Assembly (NCBI GenBank): GCA_964589725.1
Contig: CAZPUJ010000249.1
Coordinates: 1-36,454, forward strand
Direction: 5' to 3'
Source: CAYSHJ01 sp964589725
Lineage (GTDB): Bacteria > Planctomycetota > Planctomycetia > Planctomycetales > Planctomycetaceae
Length of the DNA stretch: 36,454 bases
Each line of letters begins with the position of its first letter. Positions within the stretch are counted from its first letter, which is position 1. A program made the translations under genes and the position numbers. Shown piece by piece: positions 8,135 through 16,538 of the stretch. Below the pieces are notes generated by a model, which worked only from the letters and a program-made list of their open reading frames with translations, was not told the DNA's origin and made no database searches.

Positions 8135-9421
8135 ATGTTCCGTTTCGCACTGTTTCTTGCCCTCGCCGTGCTCCCACTGTCCGCTTCCGCACAGTTCGAC
8201 ATCGAGCGTGAGCCGGTCAACTATCTTACGACGCCGCTGGCCGATCCGATCAGCAAGCTGCAGAAGCGGCTCAACGCCGACGAGGTCGGGCTGGCGTTCG
8301 ACGACAAGAGCGGCTACCTCGCGTCGGTGCTCAAGACGCTGAATGTTTCCGAGACCTCGCAGATGCTGGTCTTCTCGAAGACGAGCTTTCAGCGGAGCCG
8401 CATCAACCCGCGCACGCCGCGAGCGATCTATTTCAACGATGACGTTTACATCGGCTGGTGCCAGAACGGCGATGTCGTCGAAGTCAGCGCCGTCGATCCG
8501 CAACTCGGCGGTGTTTTCTATTCGCTGGACCAAGAGGAAGTGGACCATCCGAAGTTCGTGCGACATACCGACACTTGCACGCTGTGCCACGCCTCGTCGG
8601 TCACACAAGGAGTCCCCGGGCACTTGATCCGTTCAGTGTTTCCCGACGCCAGCGGCAACCCAATCCTCAGCACCACGACGTACCGCACGACGTGGCAAAG
8701 CCCACTCAAAGAGCGTTGGGGCGGCTGGTACGTCAGCGGCACGCACGGCCGTCAGCGGCACATGGGCAACATGATCGCCAAGAGTTCGCGCGAGCCAGAA
8801 GCTTTCGACGCCGATGCTGGAGCGAATGTCACCGACCTGTCAAAACGGATCGACGTCGAGCCGTACCTCACGCCGTACAGCGACATCGTCGCGTTTCTGG
8901 TTCTCGAGTATCAGGCTCCGACGCACAATGCGCTGACGTTGGCCAACTACCAAGCCAAGCTCGCGCTCCGCGACGAAGAGATTCTGCGCAAGATCGACAA
9001 AGACCCCCATGCACTGCGAACTGAAAGCATTCAGCGGCGGCTGGACCATTCCGCCGATCTCGTGCTGAAGCATTTCTTGTTCGTCGAAGAAGCCCCGCTG
9101 ACCGACCGAGTGCAAGGTGTGTCCGGTTTCACCGAACAATTCACCCAAGGCGGCCCGCGCGACAAGCGCGGCCGCTCGTTACGCGACTTCAATCTGCAAA
9201 CGCGAATCTTCCAATACCCGTGCAGCTACCTGATCTATTCCGCCGCATTCGACGGCTTGCCGACGGAGCTGAAAGAAATCGTCTATCGCAAACTACACGA
9301 CGTGCTCACGGGCAAAGACCAATCGCCGACGTACAAGCACCTGTCGAACGAGGACCGCCAAGCGATCCTCGAAATCCTGCTCGATACCAAGCGGGATTTG
9401 CCGGCGTCGTGGCTACGTTGA
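8135..9421 (+). CDS. Exported monoheme c-type cytochrome, unknown family
   Basis: 428 residues with a clear signal peptide (MFRFALFLALAVLPLSASAQ), so periplasmic. One heme c site is present, TCTLCHASS, near residue 150, followed by a region rich in Trp, Tyr and Arg (YRTTWQSPLKERWGGWYVSG). I do not recognise a named family; similar conserved proteins exist in planctomycetes as far as I recall. A role in electron transfer is inferred only from the heme motif and from the respiratory cluster about 1.4 kb downstream. Its final codons lie in TGGCTACGTTGA, which overlaps the stop of a VIT-type remnant on the opposite strand. Confidence 0.75.
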   Translation: MFRFALFLALAVLPLSASAQFDIEREPVNYLTTPLADPISKLQKRLNADEVGLAFDDKSGYLASVLKTLNVSETSQMLVFSKTSFQRSRINPRTPRAIYFNDDVYIGWCQNGDVVEVSAVDPQLGGVFYSLDQEEVDHPKFVRHTDTCTLCHASSVTQGVPGHLIRSVFPDASGNPILSTTTYRTTWQSPLKERWGGWYVSGTHGRQRHMGNMIAKSSREPEAFDADAGANVTDLSKRIDVEPYLTPYSDIVAFLVLEYQAPTHNALTLANYQAKLALRDEEILRKIDKDPHALRTESIQRRLDHSADLVLKHFLFVEEAPLTDRVQGVSGFTEQFTQGGPRDKRGRSLRDFNLQTRIFQYPCSYLIYSAAFDGLPTELKEIVYRKLHDVLTGKDQSPTYKHLSNEDRQAILEILLDTKRDLPASWLR

Positions 9422-9604
9422 GAACGACTTGAGCAACGCGCCGGTTGCGTAGGACAGTACCGCGGCTCCGCCTCCGAGCGTCAGCGTTTCCAAGCCCGCG
9501 CGCCACCACGAGTGGCCGACGAACCAGGATTTGATCGCTCCGATGCCGAAGAATGCCAACGCCGCAAACATGATGCTCCAAGCGAACAGAACCTGCGAAT
9601 CGCC
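9413..9604 (-). pseudogene. C-terminal fragment of a VIT1/CCC1-type iron/manganese transporter
   Basis: Sixty-odd codons translate to the last two membrane helices typical of the family: FAALAFFGIGAIKSWFVG, then WWRAGLETLTLGGGAAVLS and a short end. Upstream the frame hits a TGA inside a dispersed repeat (9613-9641), and no start or cytoplasmic part remains. The stop TAG falls in ACGTAGCC, the same junction sequence seen at other palindrome-associated gene ends here. Confidence 0.72.
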
Positions 9605-9612
9605 GGGAGAAA

Positions 9613-9641
9613 GTAACCCGAAGCGTCAGCGAGGGCGAGGG
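9613..9641. repeat. AACCCGAAGC..AGCGAGGG repeat arm, family D
   Basis: TAACCCGAAGCGTCAGCGAGG matches the arms found at 20764-20853. Here only one arm is clear. It lies exactly where the VIT1-type remnant loses its reading frame, which suggests the repeat marks the deletion or insertion junction. Confidence 0.6.
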
Positions 9642-9722
9642 CTCAAGATCGCTTCGACGCTGGCCACGTCCGCGTTCCACCGTGCGGATGGTCCACCAAA
9701 CAACAACGCTCATGGCCACGAG

Positions 9723-10550
9723 CTACGCTCTCACGCAGTGCGCGAAGAGCGGTTCCCCGTCCAACCAGCGGGTCGCGGCATCTGGGGTCGCGAGGGCCGT
9801 CGCCAGCGCGTCGTTGAACTCGTAGGTTTCCCCATCGAGGCCGGCGGCGTGCAGACCTTGCGACAGACCCACAGACAAACCCTGATGCAAGTCGTCGGTC
9901 AATTCGTGAAGCTCACCCGTCGTTGTGCCCGGCGAGACAGTCGCACCATCAGTGCCGGCACCGACACAGTTTGGACACAGCCGGCGACAGGCGATCGGCC
10001 GGTTGAGGAACGTCAAGCAATAACCGTCTTTCATGTGCAGCGGGCACCGAATGCCGGCATCCGGGAACTCGTCCGGGGCGACCAGGCGAGCGCGCAACGC
10101 GTTCGATTGCGCCACTTCGCGGATGAGGTGCAACTCGGCGGGCGGACATTTGCGTTGCAGTTCGTCGGCAATCACCAGCACTTCCGGGACGGTGACCGGG
10201 ATGTAATGCGGCCGCGTGTCTGGACACGATTTCGATGGCGCGGCGTTCCGCGCCTCGCCCACTTGCTCCAGCACGACGTTGACGCCGGCTTCCAATTCCG
10301 CCGCGATCGCTAACGGCGTTTCCGCCGAGCGGGGCAGTCGGGTCTGTCGCAGAACGACGCGCCGCGTCAGGTTCGCAGCCCACTGTCGCAACGGTTGCCC
10401 GTCGAAGTGTGTCAGCCGCCACGCGGTGGATTGCCAATGGGGTATCCCACGCCCCGGACCACCAAACGCCACATCCCAGAGCGTCACCGCGAACGCTATG
10501 ACCGCCACCAACATCAACACCGCCAGCGAAACGATCGGTAGCCACAACAT
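9723..10550 (-). CDS. Membrane-anchored YkgJ-like Cys-cluster protein
   Basis: 275 residues. One N-terminal membrane helix (LPIVSLAVLMLVAVIAFAV) is followed by a soluble domain carrying CPLHMKDGYCLTF, then PIACRRLCPNC, the spaced cysteine pattern of the YkgJ/zinc- or iron-chelating family (older name flagellin N-methylase-like). Metal binding is likely and its biological role unknown. The ATG at 10550 has AGGAG at good spacing; an in-frame extension upstream has no such site. It diverges from the respiratory cluster. Confidence 0.72.
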   Translation of the reverse strand: MLWLPIVSLAVLMLVAVIAFAVTLWDVAFGGPGRGIPHWQSTAWRLTHFDGQPLRQWAANLTRRVVLRQTRLPRSAETPLAIAAELEAGVNVVLEQVGEARNAAPSKSCPDTRPHYIPVTVPEVLVIADELQRKCPPAELHLIREVAQSNALRARLVAPDEFPDAGIRCPLHMKDGYCLTFLNRPIACRRLCPNCVGAGTDGATVSPGTTTGELHELTDDLHQGLSVGLSQGLHAAGLDGETYEFNDALATALATPDAATRWLDGEPLFAHCVRA

Positions 10551-10837
10551 GATTGAATCTCCTGAGTCGAACGCGGCCGGAGTCTTCGCGTCACGGAGCA
10601 ACTCGACGGCTTCCGGCGGCAGACCAAACAGCAACCGATGTGCCACACAAGACTCGCACGCCGATTGCGATGTTCGAGTCAGCGTTCACCAACGAGTTGG
10701 GCGATCCGGCACGAACCGCGCGCGGATGGGCGCGCCGAGCGTGCGAACTGCGAGCAATCCGTCGCGATTCCATCGTCAACCACGGCATGGAACGGAGCTT
10801 GCATGATTGCACGCACCAAAGTGATTGGAGAGCTATC

Positions 10838-11413
10838 ATGCAGCGACGTGCATTCTTGACATGGGCTAGCCGTGGACTCGCGACGTTGTGCGCGGCGATT
10901 GTCGGATTTCCGGGTGTCAGCTTCATCTTGGATGCTCTGCGGCGCGGCCAGTCGAATGGTGATTTGACCCAGCGAATTGCGCGTTTGAAGGATTTGCCGC
11001 TCAACAAGCCAGTGCGCGTGCCAATCATCGGGGCGCGCCGCGATGCGTGGACCGAATACCCTAGTGAAGTCCTGGGACAAGTCTGGCTGGTGCGACGGAA
11101 AGCGGGCTCGACGGAGCAGTCTTCTGAGGCGGATCAGGTCGCCGCGTTCACGGCCACATGCCCGCACTTGGGGTGTCTCATTCAACACGATCCCAAGTTG
11201 AATTGCTTCCTGTGCCCGTGCCATCGCGCTCAGTTTGGACACGCTGGCCAGCGGCTGTCCTCGGCCGCCACCGGCCGTCAGAACCACGCGCCGCGCGGCA
11301 TGGATGCTCTCGAATGCCGGCTCGTGCAGGACGACTCGACGCAGGACGTCTGGGTCGAAGTCACGTTCCAGAAATTCGAGCAGGGACTGACTAAGCAGGT
11401 CGTCCGCGCCTAA
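10838..11413 (+). CDS. Rieske iron-sulfur protein 1
   Basis: 191 residues with an N-terminal Tat-like/anchor segment (MQRRAFLTWASRGLATLCAA, then a hydrophobic stretch). The [2Fe-2S] ligands are in TCPHLGC and CPCHRAQF, separated as expected. In bc1/b6f complexes this protein takes an electron from quinol at the positive-side site and passes it to cytochrome c. GGAGAG precedes the ATG at 10838; a much longer upstream frame is dismissed. The gene is 14 bases from the cytochrome b that follows, so the two form a Rieske/b unit. The usual Gly after CPCH is Arg here, and the tail after the second motif is atypical. Confidence 0.88.
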   Translation: MQRRAFLTWASRGLATLCAAIVGFPGVSFILDALRRGQSNGDLTQRIARLKDLPLNKPVRVPIIGARRDAWTEYPSEVLGQVWLVRRKAGSTEQSSEADQVAAFTATCPHLGCLIQHDPKLNCFLCPCHRAQFGHAGQRLSSAATGRQNHAPRGMDALECRLVQDDSTQDVWVEVTFQKFEQGLTKQVVRA

Positions 11414-11427
11414 CCGAAGGCTCTGAG

Positions 11428-13302
11428 ATGCAGACATTCTTCGATTGGCTTGACGACCGGACCGAGTACCGGCGCTGGCTGGCTCCGATCCGGCGACGGG
11501 TATTGCCGAGCGGTCCCAAGTGGTCGTACTCGATCGCGAGTTGCCTGCTGTGGCTGTTCATCGTGCAGTTGATCACGGGCCTGCTGCTGATGCTCAGCTA
11601 CAGCCCGTCGACAACCACCGCTTGGGCCAGCGTGCATTTCATCGAACAGTCCGCGGCCGGCAGTTTTGTGCGCGGCTTGCATCACTTCACGTCGCATGCA
11701 CTGATCGTGCTCTGCGGCGTGCATATCGTGCGAGTCTTGCTGATCCGAGCGTTTCGAGTGCCGCGCGAGTTGCTGTGGATCACCGGCTTGCTGTTGGTGC
11801 CACTGCTGCTGGTGTGGGCGATCTCCGGCAATCCGCTGTCGGCGGGGCAGCGGGGGATGTCGCAAGTCGAAGTGGAAGGGAACATCATCGGCTCGACGCC
11901 GCTGATCGGCCCGATTGTGCAACGCATCTTGATTGGCGGTGATGCGGTCGGCCATCTGACGCTGACGCACTTGTACTTTCTACACGTCGGACTGCTGCCG
12001 TTGCTGGTGATTGGGTTGTTGATCGTCCATATCGGCCAAGTCTATCGGCATGGATTGACGCTGGTCAGCGGGTCCGAGTCGCGCGTGCCCTACTGGCCGT
12101 ATCAAACAGTTCGCAACATGACGCTGCTGACGCTCATGCTCGGCATGATCGGGTTCGTGTCGTGGCACTTCGGAGCGCCGCTGGATGCTCCCGCCGATCC
12201 GACGCTGACACACACGCCTCGACCCGAGTGGTATTTTCGCAGCCTGTTCGAGCTGCGTCGGTACTTCACGGGCGATTGGGAATTCGTGGCGACGGTGCTG
12301 ATCCCGGCCGGGGTGCTGGGTTTCTTCGTGCTGCTGCCGTTGTGGGACCAGAAGCTGTCGCCACGCGGCAGTGCGGTGGTGCGAGTGCTTGTGGTGCTGA
12401 TCGGCGTGGGAAGTTGGAGCGGCCTGACAGCGATGTCGTACGTCCGCGATTGGCGCGACGCCGAGTTCCAGACATCGCAGCGTGACACCGAGTTGCTGGC
12501 GATTCGCTCGCGCGAGCTGGCCGATCGCGGCCCGCTACCCCCCGAGGGGCCGCTGTCCTTGCTGCGAGACGATCCCAAGACGCAAGGTCCGCTGCTGTTC
12601 GCTCGGCACTGCGCAAGCTGCCATTCGCACGCAAGCGCCGACGGAATTGGAATCGCCGCCTCCGAACCGTCCGCACCCAACCTGCGCGGGTTCGGTACGA
12701 CGGACTGGATTGCCGGCATGCTTGACCCCAAACGGATTGTCTCGGCACATTACTTCGGGCACACGAAATTCATCGACGGAGAAATGGCGTCGAAAGTCCA
12801 AGAACTTTTTGACGGCCTCGATCGCGACGCCACTCAGAAGATGCGAGGCGATCTGCTTTTGGCCGCTCGCGCGCTGGCGGCGGAAGCGACGATGCCTCAC
12901 CGCACCGAAGCCGATGCGGCCGACTCGGCGGAGATCCTGCGCGGACGCGAGTTGATGGTCGGCAGTCTGTCTTGCACCGATTGTCATCGCTTTCGCGAAC
13001 ACGGCGAACTCGGATCGGCTCCTGACTTGACGGGCTACGGGTCGCGCGACTGGCTGTTGGGCCTGATCGGTAATCCGCGGCACGAGCGTTTTTATGCCGA
13101 CGATCGCAACGATCGCATGCCTGCTTTCGCGGAAGACACGCAGCATCCAGAACGCAACATCCTTTCGCCGCGCGAACTGGCACTGATCGTCGATTGGCTC
13201 CGCGGCGACTGGTACGATCCGCCGGTGTCGGATCTGCCGACTCACAAACTCAAACCGCGCTCTGCCACGCTCGCGACTTCGGAGCACGGGAAAGGAACGT
13301 AG
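11428..13302 (+). CDS. Cytochrome b with two C-terminal cytochrome c domains
   Basis: 624 residues. Residues 1-360 form a b6/subunit-IV-type membrane core with heme ligands in GLHHFTSHALIVLCGVH (H-x13-H) and LHVGLLPLLVIGLLIVH (H-x14-H, the b6-type spacing), and a quinol-site PEWY motif (RPEWYFRSL). After a helix at about 290-330 come two heme c domains, CASCH near residue 395 and CTDCH near 515, each with a later Met or similar candidate ligand. Fusing the c-type partner to cytochrome b removes the need for a separate cytochrome c1. The stop TAG is the first part of a palindromic repeat (13299). With the Rieske gene before it, this makes a complete quinol-cytochrome c unit. Confidence 0.9.
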   Translation: MQTFFDWLDDRTEYRRWLAPIRRRVLPSGPKWSYSIASCLLWLFIVQLITGLLLMLSYSPSTTTAWASVHFIEQSAAGSFVRGLHHFTSHALIVLCGVHIVRVLLIRAFRVPRELLWITGLLLVPLLLVWAISGNPLSAGQRGMSQVEVEGNIIGSTPLIGPIVQRILIGGDAVGHLTLTHLYFLHVGLLPLLVIGLLIVHIGQVYRHGLTLVSGSESRVPYWPYQTVRNMTLLTLMLGMIGFVSWHFGAPLDAPADPTLTHTPRPEWYFRSLFELRRYFTGDWEFVATVLIPAGVLGFFVLLPLWDQKLSPRGSAVVRVLVVLIGVGSWSGLTAMSYVRDWRDAEFQTSQRDTELLAIRSRELADRGPLPPEGPLSLLRDDPKTQGPLLFARHCASCHSHASADGIGIAASEPSAPNLRGFGTTDWIAGMLDPKRIVSAHYFGHTKFIDGEMASKVQELFDGLDRDATQKMRGDLLLAARALAAEATMPHRTEADAADSAEILRGRELMVGSLSCTDCHRFREHGELGSAPDLTGYGSRDWLLGLIGNPRHERFYADDRNDRMPAFAEDTQHPERNILSPRELALIVDWLRGDWYDPPVSDLPTHKLKPRSATLATSEHGKGT

Positions 13303-13368
13303 CCAAGCTCGCCAGAGCTTGGGTTGTGACCACAAACACCGCCCCCAATCTCTGGCGAGATTGGTTAC
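13299..13368. repeat. Family A palindrome (copy 4), supplying the cytochrome b stop
   Basis: GTAGCCAAGCTCGCCAGAGC, TTGGG, a loop, then CCCAATCTCTGGCGAGATTGG and TTAC. The stop codon of the cytochrome b gene (13300-13302) is the TAG within GTAGCC. It may double as a transcript-end or processing hairpin. Confidence 0.78.
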
Positions 13369-13465
13369 GACACTCTGCCAACATTTTTTTGGGGACCATG
13401 ATTGACGTGACTGACGGCTTCAGCGTGAGGCCTTGTTTTCTGGGTTCCAGCAAAGGGAGAGCTTG

Positions 13466-13888
13466 ATGAGAAAGTATCTTTGGGTGCTCGTCGCGTCATT
13501 CTTGGTGGGGGGCTTTGTGGTCGCCGAGCGAGTGGAGGCTCAAAAGACCAAAGGCAAGACGCGAGCTGCTCTGACCAAGCAGCTCATGAAAGGACTCGTC
13601 TCCGCGAACTGCGGTGCCCTGAAGAAGGACTTGGACGCCGCGGAACCGAATTGGGACGACGTCACCCTGCACGCGGCGCTATTGAACGAGTCGGGCTACG
13701 TGCTGATGGACGACGGCCGCTGCCCCGATGGAACGTGGGCGAAAGCCGCCAAGGCTCTGCAAGCCACCAGCGCCACACTGCTGGAGAAGGCCGGATCCAA
13801 GGATCTCGATGGCACAAAAGCCGCATTCAAGGAACTAACCTCGCAAAGCTGCGCGGTCTGCCACGAAGCACACAAACCCAAGGCGTGA
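13466..13888 (+). CDS. Small cytochrome c'-like heme protein
   Basis: 140 residues with a signal peptide (KYLWVLVASFLVGGFVVAERVEA). The body is helical and the single heme site, SCAVCHEAH, sits at the extreme C-terminus, as in cytochrome c' and cytochrome c-556 four-helix proteins. Such proteins bind gases such as NO or shuttle electrons in the periplasm. AAGGGAGAG lies before the ATG at 13466. It follows the cytochrome b-cc gene on the same strand and may be its soluble acceptor or a nitric oxide buffer. Confidence 0.78.
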   Translation: MRKYLWVLVASFLVGGFVVAERVEAQKTKGKTRAALTKQLMKGLVSANCGALKKDLDAAEPNWDDVTLHAALLNESGYVLMDDGRCPDGTWAKAAKALQATSATLLEKAGSKDLDGTKAAFKELTSQSCAVCHEAHKPKA

Positions 13889-13945
13889 TGCGGCGGCGCA
13901 GGACTTGATTCTTAGATGACTCCGCAAGCTCTCCGAAGGGAAGTT

Positions 13946-13973
13946 CCCAGCGGAGAGCATTGCTTCCGCTGGG
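13946..13973. other. Perfect 8-bp hairpin between two cytochrome genes
   Basis: CCCAGCGG and CCGCTGGG flank a 12-base loop. It is not followed by a T-run, so intrinsic termination is doubtful. Processing or attenuation is possible. Confidence 0.45.
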
Positions 13974-14026
13974 CCGAGTTGGCCGAGCGATTCTTTGGGT
14001 TGATCTCGAATGTTAAGGATCTCGAA

Positions 14027-14554
14027 ATGAAACTGAATCGCACTCGCTGTTTCGTGATCGGAATGGTTGGATTGTTGGCTGGCATCGCAATGCTGCCGAA
14101 TCAAGGCTTCACGGGCGGCGGAGGAGACGAGGCCGTCGAGCGGACACGCAAGCAGACGCGGATGCTGGACGATCTCTACAAGACGGCGATCGTGCTTATC
14201 ACCGAACACTATGTGAAAGGGGATGAGCCAGCCGCAGCCGTGGCCGGCAAGCTGCTGTGGAAGGAGATGAAGGCGAAGGGGCATCACGAGGTGCGCCTGC
14301 TGGACGCGACGGGGGATCCGATCGAGGCCTCCAACGTCGCAACCGACGATTTCGAGAAAGCGGCTCTTCAAGAAATCATTGCCGGAAAAGCATCAGTTGA
14401 TCGCGTGGTCGAAAAGAGCGGCAAACGATTTCTCCGCACGGCGACGGCCGTCCCCGTGGTGATGACCAAGTGCGTCTCGTGCCATCCACACTACGCAAAG
14501 GTTCCCAAAGGCAAGGCCATCGGCACGCTCGTTTACACGCTGCCGGTCGAATGA
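14027..14554 (+). CDS. Tll0287-like (DUF3365) monoheme protein
   Basis: 175 residues with an N-terminal membrane or signal segment (CFVIGMVGLLAGIAML). The heme c site CVSCHP lies near residue 150, followed by GKAIGTLVYTLPVE, typical of the C-terminal DUF3365/Tll0287-like heme-PAS fold found in periplasmic redox or gas-sensing proteins. AAGGAT precedes the ATG at 14027. Lying between two Rieske/b units suggests a sensory or electron-shuttle role in the same pathway, which is inference. Confidence 0.75.
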   Translation: MKLNRTRCFVIGMVGLLAGIAMLPNQGFTGGGGDEAVERTRKQTRMLDDLYKTAIVLITEHYVKGDEPAAAVAGKLLWKEMKAKGHHEVRLLDATGDPIEASNVATDDFEKAALQEIIAGKASVDRVVEKSGKRFLRTATAVPVVMTKCVSCHPHYAKVPKGKAIGTLVYTLPVE

Positions 14555-14632
14555 CGTCCCAGATGTGTCGTTCCGCCCGCCCGCTCACTCTTCGCCCGGT
14601 GCAGGTGGGCCTCTTCGCATAGGTCTATTCAT

Positions 14633-14685
14633 GTCGCCGAAGTCGTGAGTATCCGATGCCTTCGAAGTCTCACGACTTCGACTAC
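14633..14685. repeat. Family B palindrome (copy 2)
   Basis: GTCGCCGAAGTCGTGAG, spacer, CTCACGACTTCG then ACTAC. It is related to 6815-6884. It lies in the 220-base gap before the second Rieske gene, which otherwise shows no gene. Confidence 0.65.
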
Positions 14686-14774
14686 GGGAGGATCAGTGTT
14701 ACCATTCGCCTTGGCACATGGTCTGACTTCCGTCTCATCGCACGAAGCAGTTTGGATTGGAACGATAGGAAATC

Positions 14775-15287
14775 ATGAGCCGAAGTCATCCGGTACCGCA
14801 GCCAGGCGACGATGAAACTCTTCCGCGCCGCACTTGGTTGTCGCGAATGTCGTCAGCCGTGATGGCCATTGGAATGACGCTCGGATACGGAACGTTCGGC
14901 ACGGTGATGGGCTGGTTCTTCTATCCGGCCAAAGCGTCGTCGCGGACCTGGCAATTTCTGACAGATCTCGACAGCTTTGCGATCGGGGACTCGGTGACGT
15001 ATGAAGCTCCGGCGGGTCAAAAGATCGTGGTGACTCGGTTGGCGGACAAAGGAGTGCCCGAAGACTTCATCGCGTTGTCGAGCGTTTGTCCACACCTCGG
15101 CTGTCAGGTGCATTGGCAGTCGAACAACGATCGCTTCTTTTGCCCGTGTCACAACGGCGCGTTCGACAAGGCAGGCCAGCCGGTTTCGGGGCCGCCGAAG
15201 GATTCGAACAAACCGCTGCCGCGCTATCCGTTGAAGGTTGAGAACGGCTTGTTGTTCATCGAAGTGCCGATGGAGGCTCTGGTATGA
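14775..15287 (+). CDS. Rieske iron-sulfur protein 2
   Basis: 170 residues with one N-terminal helix (MAIGMTLGYGTFGTVMGWFF). [2Fe-2S] ligands are VCPHLGCQVHW and CPCHNGAFD, followed by GPPKDSNKPLPRYPL, the usual Pro-rich end of bc/b6f Rieske proteins. It is more canonical than Rieske 1. TAGGAAATC precedes the ATG. Its TGA overlaps the ATG of the following cytochrome b as ATGA, so the two are translationally coupled and almost certainly partners. Confidence 0.92.
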   Translation: MSRSHPVPQPGDDETLPRRTWLSRMSSAVMAIGMTLGYGTFGTVMGWFFYPAKASSRTWQFLTDLDSFAIGDSVTYEAPAGQKIVVTRLADKGVPEDFIALSSVCPHLGCQVHWQSNNDRFFCPCHNGAFDKAGQPVSGPPKDSNKPLPRYPLKVENGLLFIEVPMEALV

Positions 15288-16333
15288 ACACGGTCAAACG
15301 CTGGTTCGCGGAACGGCTGCCGATCACCGGAGTGCAATTGGAAGAACTGACCAACGAACCGGTGCCGGCACATCTGCGGCATTGGTGGTTTTGCCTGGGC
15401 GGGACGCCGGCTTATCTCTTCGTCGTGCAGATCGTGACCGGCATCATGCTGGCGTTCTATTACCAGCCGTCGCCTCACACGGCCTATCAGTCGATTGACG
15501 CGATCACCAATCAAGTCGCCTTCGGTTGGTACATCCGCGGGATTCACAAGTGGGCCGCGACGCTGATGATCGCGGCCATCATTCTCCATCAAATGCGAGT
15601 CTACTTCACCGGTGCGTATCGCCAGCCGCGCGAGATCAATTGGATGGTCGGCATGTGTTTGCTGCTCTGCACGCTGGTCGTCGGCTTCACCGGTTACAGC
15701 CTCGTGTTCGAGCAACTCAGCTTCTGGGGAGCGACCGTGGCCGCGAACATCTGCGACACGGTGCCGGTGGTCGGCGTCTTCGCCAAACGGATGCTGCTGG
15801 CGGGGGACTCGTACAACGACAACACGCTGTCTCGGTTCTTCATTCTGCACGCGGCGGTGTTGCCCGGCCTGATGATTCTGCTGATCGGCATTCACGTCGC
15901 GATCTTGCGGCTGCAAGGAGTCAGCGAACTCCGCTTTGAAGACGAGCCGCCCGACGCTCCGAAGCACTTCGATTTCTTCCCCGACCACTTCTACACCGAG
16001 TTGATCATCGGCCTGATTCTGATGATCGTCTTGAGCGTGCTGGCGACGGTGTTGCCCGTGACGCTCGGCCCGAAGGCCGATCCGCTGACGACGCCCGAAG
16101 TCATCAAGCCGGAGTGGTGGTTCTACGTCTCATTCCGCTGGCTGAAGCTGTTTTCCGGCACGTTTGCCGTGCTGAGCAGCGGCTTCATCGTCTTCGTGAT
16201 GTTCGCTTGGCCGTTCATTGACGGCGCGATTCGTAAACACACTCGGTTCAGCGAAGCCAGCGTGTGGATCGGCATCGTCGGCGTGTTCTTGTTAGTCGGC
16301 CTCACCGTATGGGAGGCAGTCGTTGAACATTGA
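15284..16333 (+). CDS. Cytochrome b (b6 plus subunit IV type) of the second Rieske/b module
   Basis: 349 residues with about seven to eight membrane helices. Heme ligands lie in IHKWAATLMIAAIILH (H-x13-H) and LHAAVLPGLMILLIGIH (H-x14-H, b6 spacing). The quinol-site motif is PEWW (KPEWWFYVSFRW) instead of PEWY, a visible variation at a functionally important position. There is no fused heme c domain, so this module needs an external c-type acceptor. The octaheme HAO-like gene starts about 200 bases downstream, and in anammox planctomycetes some Rieske/b operons also encode HAO-like proteins, which supports a direct partnership. Confidence 0.92.
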   Translation: MNTVKRWFAERLPITGVQLEELTNEPVPAHLRHWWFCLGGTPAYLFVVQIVTGIMLAFYYQPSPHTAYQSIDAITNQVAFGWYIRGIHKWAATLMIAAIILHQMRVYFTGAYRQPREINWMVGMCLLLCTLVVGFTGYSLVFEQLSFWGATVAANICDTVPVVGVFAKRMLLAGDSYNDNTLSRFFILHAAVLPGLMILLIGIHVAILRLQGVSELRFEDEPPDAPKHFDFFPDHFYTELIIGLILMIVLSVLATVLPVTLGPKADPLTTPEVIKPEWWFYVSFRWLKLFSGTFAVLSSGFIVFVMFAWPFIDGAIRKHTRFSEASVWIGIVGVFLLVGLTVWEAVVEH

Positions 16334-16349
16334 AGCTCTTGCCCGGTCC

Positions 16350-16512
16350 CCTCTCCCTCTGGGAGAGGGCTAGAGTGAGGGATCCAACGGAGTTTGACGT
16401 GCATCGTCGATCGGAACCGGAAGGATAAACGGCTGAGGAAGTCGGGAAGTCAACCGAAAATCGCTTCCCTCACCCGGCCTGTCGGCCACCCTCTCCCACG
16501 GGGAGAGGGAAG
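16350..16512. repeat. CTCTCCC/GGGAGAG repeats, family C
   Basis: CCCTCTCCCTCTGGGAGAGGG (about 16350-16370) and CACCCTCTCCCACGGGGAGAGGG (about 16489-16511) form two hairpins of related sequence in the gap between the second cytochrome b and the HAO-like gene. The adjoining GAGTGAGGG and CCCTCACCCGG also pair with each other across the gap. Confidence 0.65.
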
Positions 16513-16538
16513 GTCTTCGGAATCAACTTGGAGAAACA

